Shown here piece after piece: positions 35,736-47,350 of a stretch of DNA of 64,000 nt (positions within the stretch are counted from its first letter, which is position 1; each line of letters begins with the position of its first letter). The stretch is from Catenovulum sediminis (lineage in GTDB: Bacteria > Pseudomonadota > Gammaproteobacteria > Enterobacterales > Alteromonadaceae), in the NCBI RefSeq assembly GCF_007289895.1, contig NZ_CP041660.1:620001-684000 (forward strand), read 5' to 3'. A program made the translations under genes and the position numbers. The notes under the pieces were generated by a model. It ran no database searches. It was given only the letters and a program-made list of their open reading frames with translations, and was not told the DNA's origin.

Positions 35736-36518
35736 TTACCGCATGACAGGGCGTATGTTACTAAAGTGGCGCGCTTGTTGATAGCCACTGCGTAACAAAT
35801 CGGCAATTAATGCATCTGCCTGATCCTGTTTGTCCATCGGACCTGCGATCAGGTGAAAAATTCCGCTGTTTTCAACTATTTTTGTTGGAATTTGAAAGAG
35901 TGCCGCAACCGCTGCCGATTTATCTTTCAATGTTGATTTTTCCTGATCTTGTGCAACTTCAATATAAAATCCGGGCGCTGAGTGCAAAGCTTCTATTTTC
36001 ACTTTTGCGGTGCCAGTTGCGGTAATACCGAGTTTATAGGCCGCTGCGTAAGATAAATCGATAATTCGGCCTTCGTGAAAAGGGCCTCTGTCATTTACCC
36101 TTACCACCGCTTTTTTTCCATTGCTTAAATTGGTCACACGTACATAAGTTGGCAGTGGTAGCGTTTTGTGCGCCGCGCTCATTGAGTACATGTCGTAAAT
36201 TTCGCCATTTGAGGTTAAATGGCCGTGAAATTTTTGCCCGTACCATGAGGCAATCCCTTCTTCAGAAAATCCTTCGGCGTTGGTAAGCACCCGATAATCT
36301 TGTCCCAGTACGTTGTAATTTTTATTGCCGCCGCGGCTGGGCTGTTCGTAGATTGGGGTTGGGTCTATCAGTTCGTGCGCTTCTGGCAATCTTGCCGGCG
36401 CGATGTCTTGCGACAAACTGTAGCGCCCTTCATTTGGCGATTTTTGTGTACTGCTACACGCAGTTAAACCTATTGTGCTGCAAAAAGCTGTGAAATAAAA
36501 AACGATTAATTTTTTCAT
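35736..36518 (-). CDS. rlpA: Septal ring lytic transglycosylase RlpA (lipoprotein)
   Basis: 260 residues. The lipobox is LTAC around residue 21. The double-psi beta-barrel carries EEGIASWYGQKFHGHLTSNGE, with D, H and the RVNDRGPFHEGRIIDLSYAAA block typical of RlpA. A C-terminal SPOR-like segment (FHLIAGPMDKQDQADALI) should bind denuded glycan. The start overlaps the rodA stop as TAATG, so rodA and rlpA are translationally coupled. Confidence 0.94.
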   Translation of the reverse strand: MKKLIVFYFTAFCSTIGLTACSSTQKSPNEGRYSLSQDIAPARLPEAHELIDPTPIYEQPSRGGNKNYNVLGQDYRVLTNAEGFSEEGIASWYGQKFHGHLTSNGEIYDMYSMSAAHKTLPLPTYVRVTNLSNGKKAVVRVNDRGPFHEGRIIDLSYAAAYKLGITATGTAKVKIEALHSAPGFYIEVAQDQEKSTLKDKSAAVAALFQIPTKIVENSGIFHLIAGPMDKQDQADALIADLLRSGYQQARHFSNIRPVMR

Positions 36519-37630
36519 TAATTATCTCGCAAAAATCTTCTGTGAGTGCTTATCGCCATTAGTATGCCAAAACCGGCCATTAAGGTCACCATGGATGTAC
36601 CGCCATAACTAACCAGTGGCAGCGGAACACCAACAACCGGTAATAATCCGGAAACCATCCCGATATTGACAAATACATAAACAAAAAAGGTTAAGGTGAT
36701 GCTACCGGCTAATAATTTGGTAAAGGCATCTGGTGCTCGTATCGCGATCACCATGCCACGCGCAATGATATACATGTAAATGGCCAGTAAGATTAATACC
36801 CCCACCCAGCCGAACTCTTCGGCGAATACCGAAAAGATAAAATCGGTATGACGCTCGGGTAAAAATTCCAGTTGTGACTGCGTGCCCTTTAACCAGCCTT
36901 TACCCCACATGCCACCTGAGCCTATTGCTATTTTGGATTGAATTATATGATAACCCGAACCGAGTGGATCACTTTCTGGGTTTAAAAATGTCAGTACCCG
37001 GCGCTTTTGATAGTCGTGCATATAAAAATACCAGATAAGCGGTGCAAGTGCTGAGCCGATGACCGCGAACCCGCCTATCAGCCGCCAGCTTAATCCAGCT
37101 AAAAATAGTACGAACAAACCGGAACATGCAATTAGCAGCGAAGTGCCTAAATCAGGTTGTTTGGCAATCAGTAAAGTTGGAAACATTATCAGCGCTAAAC
37201 CAATCACTGAATAACCGATTGTCGGGGGCAAAGGTTTACGTGCAATAAACCACGCCAGTGTAATGGGCAGTGCTAATTTCATCATTTCTGACGGTTGAAT
37301 GCGGGTAATGCCGATATCTAACCAACGCTGCGCACCTTTACCAACGACCCCAAAAAACAGTACGGCAAGTAATAGTAAGCAACCTATGATAAACAGTGGC
37401 GCAGCCCATCTTTGGTAAAAGGTGGGTGGAATTTGCGCAACCGCAAACATCACCACTAAGGCTACGCCAAGCCGTGTGCCCTGACGGACTAATAAATCCA
37501 TATTCTGACCAGACGCACTATAGATAATAAATAAGCCCATACCGATTAAACATAACAAACCGATTAATAGTGAGGTATCTATATGAATTTTTCGCCAGAA
37601 ACTGGTTTGATTGCCCACTTGCGCATTCAT
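36518..37630 (-). CDS. rodA: Peptidoglycan glycosyltransferase RodA (SEDS)
   Basis: 370 residues, about ten membrane helices. SEDS landmarks are GIGLFIIYSAS-like GMGLFIIYSASGQ, RWLDIGITRIQPSEMMKLALP, KQPDLGTS, FLPERHTDFIFSVFAEEFGWVG and LPLVSYGGTSMVT. It polymerises glycan strands for cell elongation with PBP2, encoded immediately upstream (ATGA overlap with mrdA). Standard length and order. Confidence 0.97.
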   Translation of the reverse strand: MNAQVGNQTSFWRKIHIDTSLLIGLLCLIGMGLFIIYSASGQNMDLLVRQGTRLGVALVVMFAVAQIPPTFYQRWAAPLFIIGCLLLLAVLFFGVVGKGAQRWLDIGITRIQPSEMMKLALPITLAWFIARKPLPPTIGYSVIGLALIMFPTLLIAKQPDLGTSLLIACSGLFVLFLAGLSWRLIGGFAVIGSALAPLIWYFYMHDYQKRRVLTFLNPESDPLGSGYHIIQSKIAIGSGGMWGKGWLKGTQSQLEFLPERHTDFIFSVFAEEFGWVGVLILLAIYMYIIARGMVIAIRAPDAFTKLLAGSITLTFFVYVFVNIGMVSGLLPVVGVPLPLVSYGGTSMVTLMAGFGILMAISTHRRFLRDN

Positions 37631-39564
37631 TGAAAGGTCTCCGGGTATTCTTGAGTAGAATAGTTTTGAGATGGAAATTCTTGTGATGGATATTCTTGAA
37701 ACGGATAGTTTTGGAAATAATAATCCATCATTGCTCTGGCAACCGGTGCCGCATTTTTACCACCACCACCTGCGTTTTCAATAATCACCGCTACAGAAAT
37801 ACGCGGTTCAGCAACCGGGGCAAAACCAACATATAAGGCGTTGTCGCGGTATTTTTCTTCGATTGCTTCGGCGTCGTACTCTTCGTCCTGTGCAATGGCA
37901 ATAACTTGCGCGGTACCGGTTTTACCGGCCGCTTCATAGTTCACGCCTTTAAATGCCGCGAAACCTGAACCAGTCGGTTTTTCTACAACCCCTTGCATGG
38001 CGGTTTTAATAATTTGCCAGTTGCGTTCGTTTTCTATTTCAACCGGCCGGCGATCTTGCGCTGGAATCGGCAGTTCGCCGGTTTGCGTGCGGGTTGCTTT
38101 TAGCAGTTTGGGTTCGTAATATTGCCCTTCATTACCTAACACACTGGTTGCGGTTGCCAGTTGTAGCGGGGTCGCGGTCCAGTAGCCTTGACCGATACCA
38201 ATTGATACCGTGTCACCTGCATACCATGGCTGACGAAAACGGCCATATTTCCAATCGCGCGATGGCATGGTCGCACTGGTTTCTTCGTGGATATCAATGC
38301 CGGTTAGTTCGCCAAAACCAAAGCGAGTCATAAATTCTGATATTTTATCCATCCCTAAGCGCACGGCTAAATCGTAATAATACACATCACAAGATTCTTC
38401 AATCGCGCGATATATATCCACCCAGCCATGGCCCCAACTTTTCCAGTCGCGGTATTTATGTTCTATGTCTTTTATCTGGTAGTAACCCGGATCCCAAATT
38501 CTGGTTTTGGTGGTGATCAGTTTTTCATCTAAGCCTAATAAACCGATATGCGGTTTTATTGTTGATGCCGGCGGATAACGCCCTTGTGTAGCGCGGTTTA
38601 TCAGCGGGCGACTGCGGTTGTTTAGTAAGGCTTTATAATTTTTGCTGCTGATACCATGTACAAATAAGTTGGGATCGTAACTTGGATTACTGTAAAGCGC
38701 TAATATACCGTTATTTTTTGCATCTAACACAACCACTGCACCGCGCCGTTCGCCCAGTTGATCGCGCGCCAGTTTTTGCATTTCGATATCTAGATTCAGC
38801 ACCAAATCTTGCCCCGGCACGGGTGGCTGTTCTGATAATGTGCGGATTGGACGCCCGCGGTTGTTGACTTCTACTTCCTGATATCCAACCTGACCATGTA
38901 GTAAATCTTCGTAATAACGTTCTATACCCAGTTTGCCAATGTCAAATGTCCCTTCGTAATTAGCCTTTTTGCCTACCATTTCTAGCGTGTCTGCATCACG
39001 CCGGTTTATTTTTGCGACATAGCCCAATGCATGCGTGGTTAGTTCTCCGTATGGGTAGTGTCTTTTTAATCGTGCTTCTAAATACGCGCCCGGCATTTTG
39101 TGTTGATTAACCGCAATAATGGCAGCTTCTTCTTCGGTTAATCTGGATTCAACAACAACCGGTTTGAACTTGCGTCTTTGCTGTTTAACCTGACGACGAA
39201 AGTCTTCTATTACCTCGTCTTCTAATGCGATTAGTTGTTGTATTTGCAATAGTAATTCATCCAGATCTTGCACTTCTTCCGGAATAATTTCTAAGCTGTA
39301 AAATGAGGTATTTTCGGCCAATATCCGGCCAAAGCGATCATAAATGAGTCCGCGGTTAGGCGGGATTGGCAATACTTTAATGCGATTACCGTCTGCGCGC
39401 GTTTGGTAATCCTGATGTTTATCAACTTGCAACGTGCGCATATTTAACGCCAGGATAATACAGGCAAGCACCACACAGACTAAACCGACAATTGCACGGC
39501 GCGCAAATAAATTGGCTTCAGCTAAATGATCACGAATTGCGACTCGGCGACGCCAGTTCAGCAT
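37627..39564 (-). CDS. mrdA: Penicillin-binding protein 2 (transpeptidase of the elongasome)
   Basis: 645 residues. An N-terminal anchor (AIVGLVCVVLACIILALNM) leads to the dimerisation domain with NRGLIYDRFGRILAENT and the transpeptidase domain with STIKPHIG (active Ser) and AGKTGTAQV. The protein ends with an unusual tail rich in Y/F-P-x-Q (YPFQEYPSQEFPSQNYSTQEYP-type, residues about 620-645) encoded by 15-bp imperfect repeats. It works with RodA, encoded next. Confidence 0.97.
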   Translation of the reverse strand: MLNWRRRVAIRDHLAEANLFARRAIVGLVCVVLACIILALNMRTLQVDKHQDYQTRADGNRIKVLPIPPNRGLIYDRFGRILAENTSFYSLEIIPEEVQDLDELLLQIQQLIALEDEVIEDFRRQVKQQRRKFKPVVVESRLTEEEAAIIAVNQHKMPGAYLEARLKRHYPYGELTTHALGYVAKINRRDADTLEMVGKKANYEGTFDIGKLGIERYYEDLLHGQVGYQEVEVNNRGRPIRTLSEQPPVPGQDLVLNLDIEMQKLARDQLGERRGAVVVLDAKNNGILALYSNPSYDPNLFVHGISSKNYKALLNNRSRPLINRATQGRYPPASTIKPHIGLLGLDEKLITTKTRIWDPGYYQIKDIEHKYRDWKSWGHGWVDIYRAIEESCDVYYYDLAVRLGMDKISEFMTRFGFGELTGIDIHEETSATMPSRDWKYGRFRQPWYAGDTVSIGIGQGYWTATPLQLATATSVLGNEGQYYEPKLLKATRTQTGELPIPAQDRRPVEIENERNWQIIKTAMQGVVEKPTGSGFAAFKGVNYEAAGKTGTAQVIAIAQDEEYDAEAIEEKYRDNALYVGFAPVAEPRISVAVIIENAGGGGKNAAPVARAMMDYYFQNYPFQEYPSQEFPSQNYSTQEYPETFQ

Positions 39565-39569
39565 TTAAG

Positions 39570-40040
39570 CTATTCCCTGTGATACGGGTGATTTTGATTG
39601 ACACTCCACCCACGATATAAACTTTCTGCCACGATCACGCGTACCATTGGATGCGGTAAAGTGAGTGCAGACAATGACCATTTTTGTTCTGAGGCTTTTA
39701 TGCAAGCTGGCGCTAAACCTTCTGGCCCGCCAACCAGTAAACTGACATCTCGGCCGTCTAATTGCCAGGCTTGCATTTGTTTAGCCAGTTGCGGGGTTGT
39801 CCAAGCTTTACCTGTCACTTCCAGCGTGACAATGCGGTTGCTTTTACCCACTGCAGCTAACATTAACTCGCCTTCTTTTTCCAGAATACGTTTTATGTCT
39901 GCGTTTTTTCCGCGTTTCCCGGCCGGTATTTCAACCAGTTCTAATGCATAATCTCGCGGGAAACGTCGCTGGTATTCGGCAAATCCGGCTTCAACCCAGC
40001 CTGGCATTTTTTGCCCAACGGCTATCAGCTGGATCTTCAT
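39570..40040 (-). CDS. rlmH: 23S rRNA pseudouridine-1915 N3-methyltransferase
   Basis: 156 residues of the SPOUT family. [20 protein letters not shown], then [16 protein letters not shown], the knot [12 protein letters not shown] and the C-terminal [35 protein letters not shown] segment, which is invariant in RlmH. It overlaps rsfS by 4 bp (ATGA), the conserved gammaproteobacterial pair. Confidence 0.97.
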   Translation of the reverse strand: MKIQLIAVGQKMPGWVEAGFAEYQRRFPRDYALELVEIPAGKRGKNADIKRILEKEGELMLAAVGKSNRIVTLEVTGKAWTTPQLAKQMQAWQLDGRDVSLLVGGPEGLAPACIKASEQKWSLSALTLPHPMVRVIVAESLYRGWSVNQNHPYHRE

Positions 40041-40357
40041 TTTTGCCAGAGTTTTTCCAGTTGATACAGGTCTCTTTGTTCTTCAACCATGACATGCAAG
40101 ATAACGTCACCAAAATCAACCAAGACCCATTCACCAAAGTCTTCTCCTTCCATGCCTAATGGACGAATATCTGCACGCTTGGCTTCTGTTGCAACATGTT
40201 TAGCAATTGAACGGACATGTTGTTTTGAATTACCTGAACAAACGAGCATGTATTGGGTGAATGTTGATTTTTCACGCACGTCTAATTCGATTATATCGTG
40301 CGCTTTCATATCGTCGGCTTTGTCGGCTACAAACGATTTTAACTCTTCGATTTGCAA
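40037..40357 (-). CDS. rsfS: Ribosomal silencing factor RsfS
   Basis: 106 residues. [24 protein letters not shown] and [13 protein letters not shown] are the RsfS core, ending [11 protein letters not shown]. It binds ribosomal protein uL14 and blocks subunit joining in stationary phase. The start is a TTG at 40357, about 11 bases after AGGAG; the E. coli gene is similarly annotated from a non-ATG start. It follows nadD by 31 bp. Confidence 0.94.
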   Translation of the reverse strand: MQIEELKSFVADKADDMKAHDIIELDVREKSTFTQYMLVCSGNSKQHVRSIAKHVATEAKRADIRPLGMEGEDFGEWVLVDFGDVILHVMVEEQRDLYQLEKLWQK

Positions 40358-40388
40358 AAGGATAAATCTCCTAAATGTATTAAGTTGT

Positions 40389-41042
40389 TTAATCAGCCTG
40401 ATACAGGCTGTGTTTCATTATATAGTCATTTACTGCAGTTGGCAGTAAACAGGCACAATTAAGCCCTTTTTTATAACGTTCGCGGATTTTACTTGATGAT
40501 ATCTGCAACATACTGGTATCTGACAGATAAATATAACCGTGTCTTTTGGCGGTTAAATCTTGCTGATTCATGGTTTGATGTTGCTGCAAATATTCGTTTA
40601 TCTGCGGGTTTAACACGCTATTATACCCGCCTCGTCTGGCAACTACCAAATGGCAATAGTCGGTTAACGACTGCCAGTGTGACCAAGTATCCAGTGTCTG
40701 TAAAGAATCCATACCAATCATAAAGGCAATTGCATGCTGCGGAAATTCACGGTGCAGTTGCTTAAGTGTTTCTATTGTGTACGAGGGGCTGGTTTTTTCT
40801 AATTCCCGTGTATCTAGTTTGAGCCTGCTATCAATGGATAACGTAGTGCGGCACAACTCAGCTCTTTGCTGTGCACTTTCATTTGGGGTCGCTTTGTGTG
40901 GCGGAATATAATTGGGCAATAAATATATTTGTGTTGCAGCTATTTGTTCTGCTATTTCAAACGCGCATTGTAAATGCCCGTTGTGAATCGGGTTAAATGT
41001 GCCACCAAAATACAAACTGAGCGGGTATTTATTCGGTTTCAT
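40389..41042 (-). CDS. nadD: Nicotinate-mononucleotide adenylyltransferase
   Basis: 217 residues. LYFGGTFNPIHNGHLQCAFEIA carries the (T/H)-x-G-H nucleotidyltransferase motif, LPNYIPPHK the substrate segment, and ISSSKIRERYKKG the ISSTxIR motif. It makes deamido-NAD. It overlaps holA by 14 bp. Length is normal. Confidence 0.96.
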   Translation of the reverse strand: MKPNKYPLSLYFGGTFNPIHNGHLQCAFEIAEQIAATQIYLLPNYIPPHKATPNESAQQRAELCRTTLSIDSRLKLDTRELEKTSPSYTIETLKQLHREFPQHAIAFMIGMDSLQTLDTWSHWQSLTDYCHLVVARRGGYNSVLNPQINEYLQQHQTMNQQDLTAKRHGYIYLSDTSMLQISSSKIRERYKKGLNCACLLPTAVNDYIMKHSLYQAD

Positions 41043-42072
41043 TGGCCAGCATTAGTTGATTAAATTTAAATATATCTGGCTGGGCAAAAAACAATGCACA
41101 AATATGTGCAATGCGAAAATACGGGTTTGTCAAACCACTTGTTTTATATTCTACTTCAAACTGTGCCAAGGCTTGCTGGATTTCTTCTAACATGTTTAAG
41201 TTTAAGCGCTGCAGTGCCATTTTATACAAGTGTTTTCGATTGTCCCATATGCGTAGTTTTTTGCATTGTGCATCAAACTGATTACCCGCTAATGCCAACT
41301 GCGCCAAATAATCCACTTCGCGTTGCAACATCCAGGTAATAATAACAGGTTCAAGTTCTTCGCCTTCTAAACGCTGAATGATTTGCACGACTTTTTTGCG
41401 GTTGTTCGCCAGTAAATCTTCTGCCAGTTGAAAAACGGTAAATCGTGAATGATCAGAAACCGCTTTTTTGATTTCTTCAACGTCTATTGTTTGATTTGGG
41501 TAAATCAGTGCTAAGCGGCTGACTTCTTGTGCAGCACCTGCTAGATTGCCTTCAAATAAATCACATAAAATAGCTTGGGCAGCCGGTGTTACATTCAATT
41601 GATGCTGTTGAAATTGTTGTCTGAACCAGTCGGGTAATTTTTGCCGTTCGATTTCATACACTGGTATATACCAGCTGTGATTCTCAATGTTTTTAAACCA
41701 TTTTGTTTTCGTTTGAGCCGCTTCCATTTTGCCGCCCCAAACCACTAATATATGCTCGTTGTCGGTTATATCGCACCATTCTTTAAAAAATGCGCCACCT
41801 TCTTTTCCCGGTTTGGCATTGGGCATTTCGACTTCTATTAGTTTTTTGCTGGCAAACAATGACATGGCCTGCGCTTCGTTGAGTATATTTTGCCAGTTAA
41901 AGTCTTCTTCTGTATTAAATCTCAATCTTTCTTCAAACCCTTGCTGTTTGCAAGCCGCACGGATTTGATCCAGCACCGTTTGCTGCTGATAGGGTTCATC
42001 ACCAAACAGCAAGATCAATGAAGGCAAAGGTTGCGCCAGTTGACGATTAACTTGGTTAAAATAGACGCGCAT
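41029..42072 (-). CDS. holA: DNA polymerase III delta subunit
   Basis: 347 residues. LILLFGDEPYQQQTVLDQI at the N-terminus is the HolA-specific nucleotide-fold remnant, FFKEWCDI and VVWGGKMEAAQTKTKWFK follow, and the C-terminal collar helix region has LTNPYFRIAHICAL. It is the clamp-loader wrench that opens the sliding clamp. Its start overlaps the lptE stop by one base. Confidence 0.95.
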   Translation of the reverse strand: MRVYFNQVNRQLAQPLPSLILLFGDEPYQQQTVLDQIRAACKQQGFEERLRFNTEEDFNWQNILNEAQAMSLFASKKLIEVEMPNAKPGKEGGAFFKEWCDITDNEHILVVWGGKMEAAQTKTKWFKNIENHSWYIPVYEIERQKLPDWFRQQFQQHQLNVTPAAQAILCDLFEGNLAGAAQEVSRLALIYPNQTIDVEEIKKAVSDHSRFTVFQLAEDLLANNRKKVVQIIQRLEGEELEPVIITWMLQREVDYLAQLALAGNQFDAQCKKLRIWDNRKHLYKMALQRLNLNMLEEIQQALAQFEVEYKTSGLTNPYFRIAHICALFFAQPDIFKFNQLMLANETE

Positions 42073-42557
42073 TATCGATTTTCCGAAGACGCGAGTTGTA
42101 GTAAAATTTGCTCTGCTGCGTAGCGTCGCAGTTCTGACAACAAAATTTTCATTTCTTTAGATTTTGCCAATACAGCATCTGGGTCGTCCTGATAATCTCG
42201 CACCACCTGCACACTATATTGTTGAGGCTGTGAATGATGTATCAGCACATAGTTTACGGTATAGATCAGCTCGTATTCAGCCACCTGCGCGTTTGGAAAG
42301 AGCGATAAAACCGCTCTTTCTAATTCAGCCGAAACTAAATTGAGCTTGGTACAATCAGCATCTTGCGTTAAACGGACATTACTGCGCTGCAACCGTTTGG
42401 TCAGTTCTTTACCTAGCAAAGGTGCTGCTTGCGAATCTAAACAAATATTTTGCATTGACAGCGGTACCGCATAACTGCCGCGCAGCTGAAAACCGCAAGC
42501 GGTTAGCAGCATCGCGCTCAATGTCACTGTTAAGTACATAACGACTTTTTTTATCAA
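42072..42557 (-). CDS. lptE: LPS-assembly lipoprotein LptE
   Basis: 161 residues. The signal sequence ends LLTACGFQLRG with the lipobox Cys followed by the conserved GFxLRG of LptE. The TTG at 42557 (MIKKVVMYL) supplies the basic n-region; an ATG six codons later would leave none. It plugs LptD in the outer membrane for LPS insertion. Its presence implies a normal LPS pathway, so the polymer of the first 25 kb could be LPS-linked or a capsule. Confidence 0.93.
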   Translation of the reverse strand: MIKKVVMYLTVTLSAMLLTACGFQLRGSYAVPLSMQNICLDSQAAPLLGKELTKRLQRSNVRLTQDADCTKLNLVSAELERAVLSLFPNAQVAEYELIYTVNYVLIHHSQPQQYSVQVVRDYQDDPDAVLAKSKEMKILLSELRRYAAEQILLQLASSENR

Positions 42558-42597
42558 AGCCTAACCACCTAATTTGCTGATTTGTCTGTTTAGCGCG

Positions 42598-45267
<2,670 letters not shown>

Positions 45268-45304
45268 TTACCCGCTATCGGGACGCCAATAATTTCTGTG
45301 ATAT

Positions 45305-46076
45305 GGGTCTGCCCTTTAGGGCGACGAGTTTTGAGCTTCAAGCTGTGTAGGTCGTCCTTTAGGGCGACAATTATTAATTCGATATTTGTGCTTTCTGCTT
45401 TTGTCGGGCTGAAGCCGCGACCTACATTTTAGCTTTAAGCTTCGAGCAGCGAGCTTCAAGCTGTGTAGGTCGTCACTTTAGGGCGACAATTATTAATTCG
45501 ACATCGTGCATTCTGCTTTTGTCGGGTTAAAGCCGCGACCTACATTTTAGCTTTAAGCTTCGAGCAGCGAGCTTCAAGCTGTGTAGGTCGTCCCTTTAGG
45601 GCGACAATTATTAATTCGATATTTGTGCTTTCTGCTTTTGTCGGGCTGAAGCCGCGACCTACATTTTAGCTTTAAGCTTCGAGCAGCGAGCTTCAAGCTG
45701 TGTAGGTCGTCCCTTTAGGGCGACAATTATTAATTCGACATCGTGCATTCTGCTTTTGTCGGGCTAAAGCCGCGACCTACATTTTAGCTTTAAGCTTCGA
45801 GCAGCGAGCTTCAAGCTGTGTAGGTCGTCCCTTTAGGGCGACAAAGTTTATTTCGATATTTGTGCATTTTGCTTTTGTCGGGCTAAAGCCGCGACCTACA
45901 TTTTAGCTTTAAGCTTCGAGCAGCGAGCTTCAAGCTGTGTAGGTCGTCCCTTTAGGGCGACAATTATTAATTCGACATCGTGCATTCTGCTTTTGTCGGG
46001 CTAAAGCCGCGACCTACATTGTGTGGCTTGAAGCTTGAAACTTACAACTCGCCGCTCGTAGCTCGCTTCCCGTAAC
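45305..46076. repeat. Six tandem 118-119-bp composite REPIN-heptamer units
   Basis: GTAG of the plus-oriented REP occurs at 45347, 45465, 45583, 45702, 45820 and 45939, giving periods of 118, 118, 119, 118 and 119 bp. Each unit consists of a plus REP, a spacer of about 33 bp (ATTATTAATTCGACATCGTGC or the CGATATTTGTGC variant), an inverted REP ending in CCTACA, and four to five heptamers (ATTTTAG CTTTAAG CTTCGAG CAGCGAG CTTCAAG). A degenerate REP precedes the block near 45306, and eight further heptamers follow at 46022-46076. No gene was found in 45190-46095. Confidence 0.96.
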
Positions 46077-46095
46077 TAAACACAAATGATGGTAT

Positions 46096-46578
46096 TTATG
46101 GCGCAGGTGCACTGCGTGTAAAAGCTTTGTGACCACAATTAAAACACGGGTGGATCTTTTGAGGGTGACTGATTTCTAGCAGCTCGCCACACTTTTGACA
46201 CTTTAAACGTCCAAAAGCAACTTCTTCACCGGCATTGTATGTACCTAAATGATCTAAATCAGAACTAAACTCGCGCCACTCTAACTGCGTTCTATCCGTC
46301 ATTTCTGCAAGCGTCTGCCAAATATTATCTTTTACCGACAAGTAATAAGGCGACTCGTTTGCTTCTTTTTGGTAGCTGTCGTAAAAATACGCCAAGTCAC
46401 GCTGAAAGTATTGCCATGAATGATAAAACTCTTCTTGATGAACCTCTAAACCAGCTTCAATCCACTCCTTCAATAACTCAACACCTTCCGCCATTGATCG
46501 GGTTTCTTCTTCACTACTTTTTTTAAGCCAACTAGAAAATTTATCGAGTAATGTTTGATATTTTTTAGGTGAATTCAC
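46096..46578 (-). CDS. Zinc-ribbon-containing protein (DUF1451, YbeL-like)
   Basis: 160 residues. A helical N-terminal two thirds rich in charged and aromatic residues (ELLKEWIEAGLEVHQEEF, YHSWQYFQRDLAYFYDSY) is followed by a zinc ribbon with CQKCGELLEI and HPCFNCGHKAF. The GTG at 46578 lies 7 bases after AGGAG and is preferred to the TTG two codons earlier, which would be too close. YbeL-type genes accompany leuS in many gammaproteobacteria. Function is unknown. The gene is an island between two large repeat fields. Confidence 0.88.
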   Translation of the reverse strand: MNSPKKYQTLLDKFSSWLKKSSEEETRSMAEGVELLKEWIEAGLEVHQEEFYHSWQYFQRDLAYFYDSYQKEANESPYYLSVKDNIWQTLAEMTDRTQLEWREFSSDLDHLGTYNAGEEVAFGRLKCQKCGELLEISHPQKIHPCFNCGHKAFTRSAPAP

Positions 46579-46592
46579 TGACAATCTCCTTT

Positions 46593-47343
46593 GAGCTTTG
46601 AGCTACGAGCTACGAGCTACGAGCTAATTATTGTAGGTCGCGGCTTTAGCCCGACAAATCTCGAAATATGCACGATGTCGAATTAATAATAGTCGCCCTG
46701 TAGGTCGCGGCTTTAGCCCGACAAAAGCAAAATGCACAAATATCGAAATAAACTTTGTCGCCCTAAAGGGACGACCTACACAGCTTGAAACTTGTAACTT
46801 GTAGCTTAAATCCTGCAATTTGTCGCCCTAAAGGACGACCTACACAGCTTGCAACTTGTAACTTGAAATCTGCAAGTTGTCGCCCTAAAGGGACGACCTA
46901 CATTTTCATTTGAAACCTTACTCTATATATTTATATCTTAGGTGTGAAAATCAATGCATGCCAATTAATTTAGTTTTGAGCTTCGAGCTACGAGCTACGA
47001 GCTAATTATTGTAGGTCGCGGCTTTAGCCCGACAAATCTCGAAATATGCACGATGTCGAATTAATAATAGTTGCCCTGTAGGTCGCGGCTTTAGCCCGAC
47101 AAAAGCAAAATACACAAATATCGAAATAAACTTTGTCGCCCTAAAGGGACGACCTACACGGCTTTTAACTTGCAACTTGTAGCTTAAATCCTGCAATTTG
47201 TCGCCCTAAAGGACGACCTACACAGCTCGAAACTTGCAACCTGCAGCAATTTGTCGCCCTAAAGGACGACCTACACAGCTTGTAGCTCGCGGCTTAAAGC
47301 TCGAAACTCGTAGCTCGAAGCTCGTAGCTTAAAACTCGCAGCT
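46593..47343. repeat. Repeat field with a duplicated block of about 250 bp (offset 378 bp)
   Basis: The segment from the GAGCTAC heptamers at about 46600 through two inverted-type REPs, a plus/minus pair and heptamers to about 46850 recurs at about 46980-47230, offset 378 bp. Each copy includes a truncated junction where GTCGCCCT runs directly into GTAGGTCG. Extra REPs (GTCGCCC-TAAA-GG(G)ACGAC) lie at 46820-46905 and 47200-47275. The field ends in ten heptamers (GTAGCTC GCGGCTT AAAGCTC GAAACTC and so on) at 47281-47343, seven bases from the kinase stop. A short unique stretch lies around 46910-46970. Confidence 0.93.
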
Positions 47344-47350
47344 AAATACG

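Noticed and set aside
45347..46018. Possible CRISPR array because of regular 118-bp spacing
   Set aside because: The spaced parts are themselves repeated, not unique spacers, the unit is far too long, and no cas gene is present. The 66-bp array at 19243 was rejected for the same reasons.
46624..47196. Two nearly identical 64-codon ORFs on the minus strand (46624-46818 and 47002-47196)
   Set aside because: They read through REP hairpins and heptamers (GLKPRPTG is a translated REP). Their similarity comes from the block duplication, not from protein selection.
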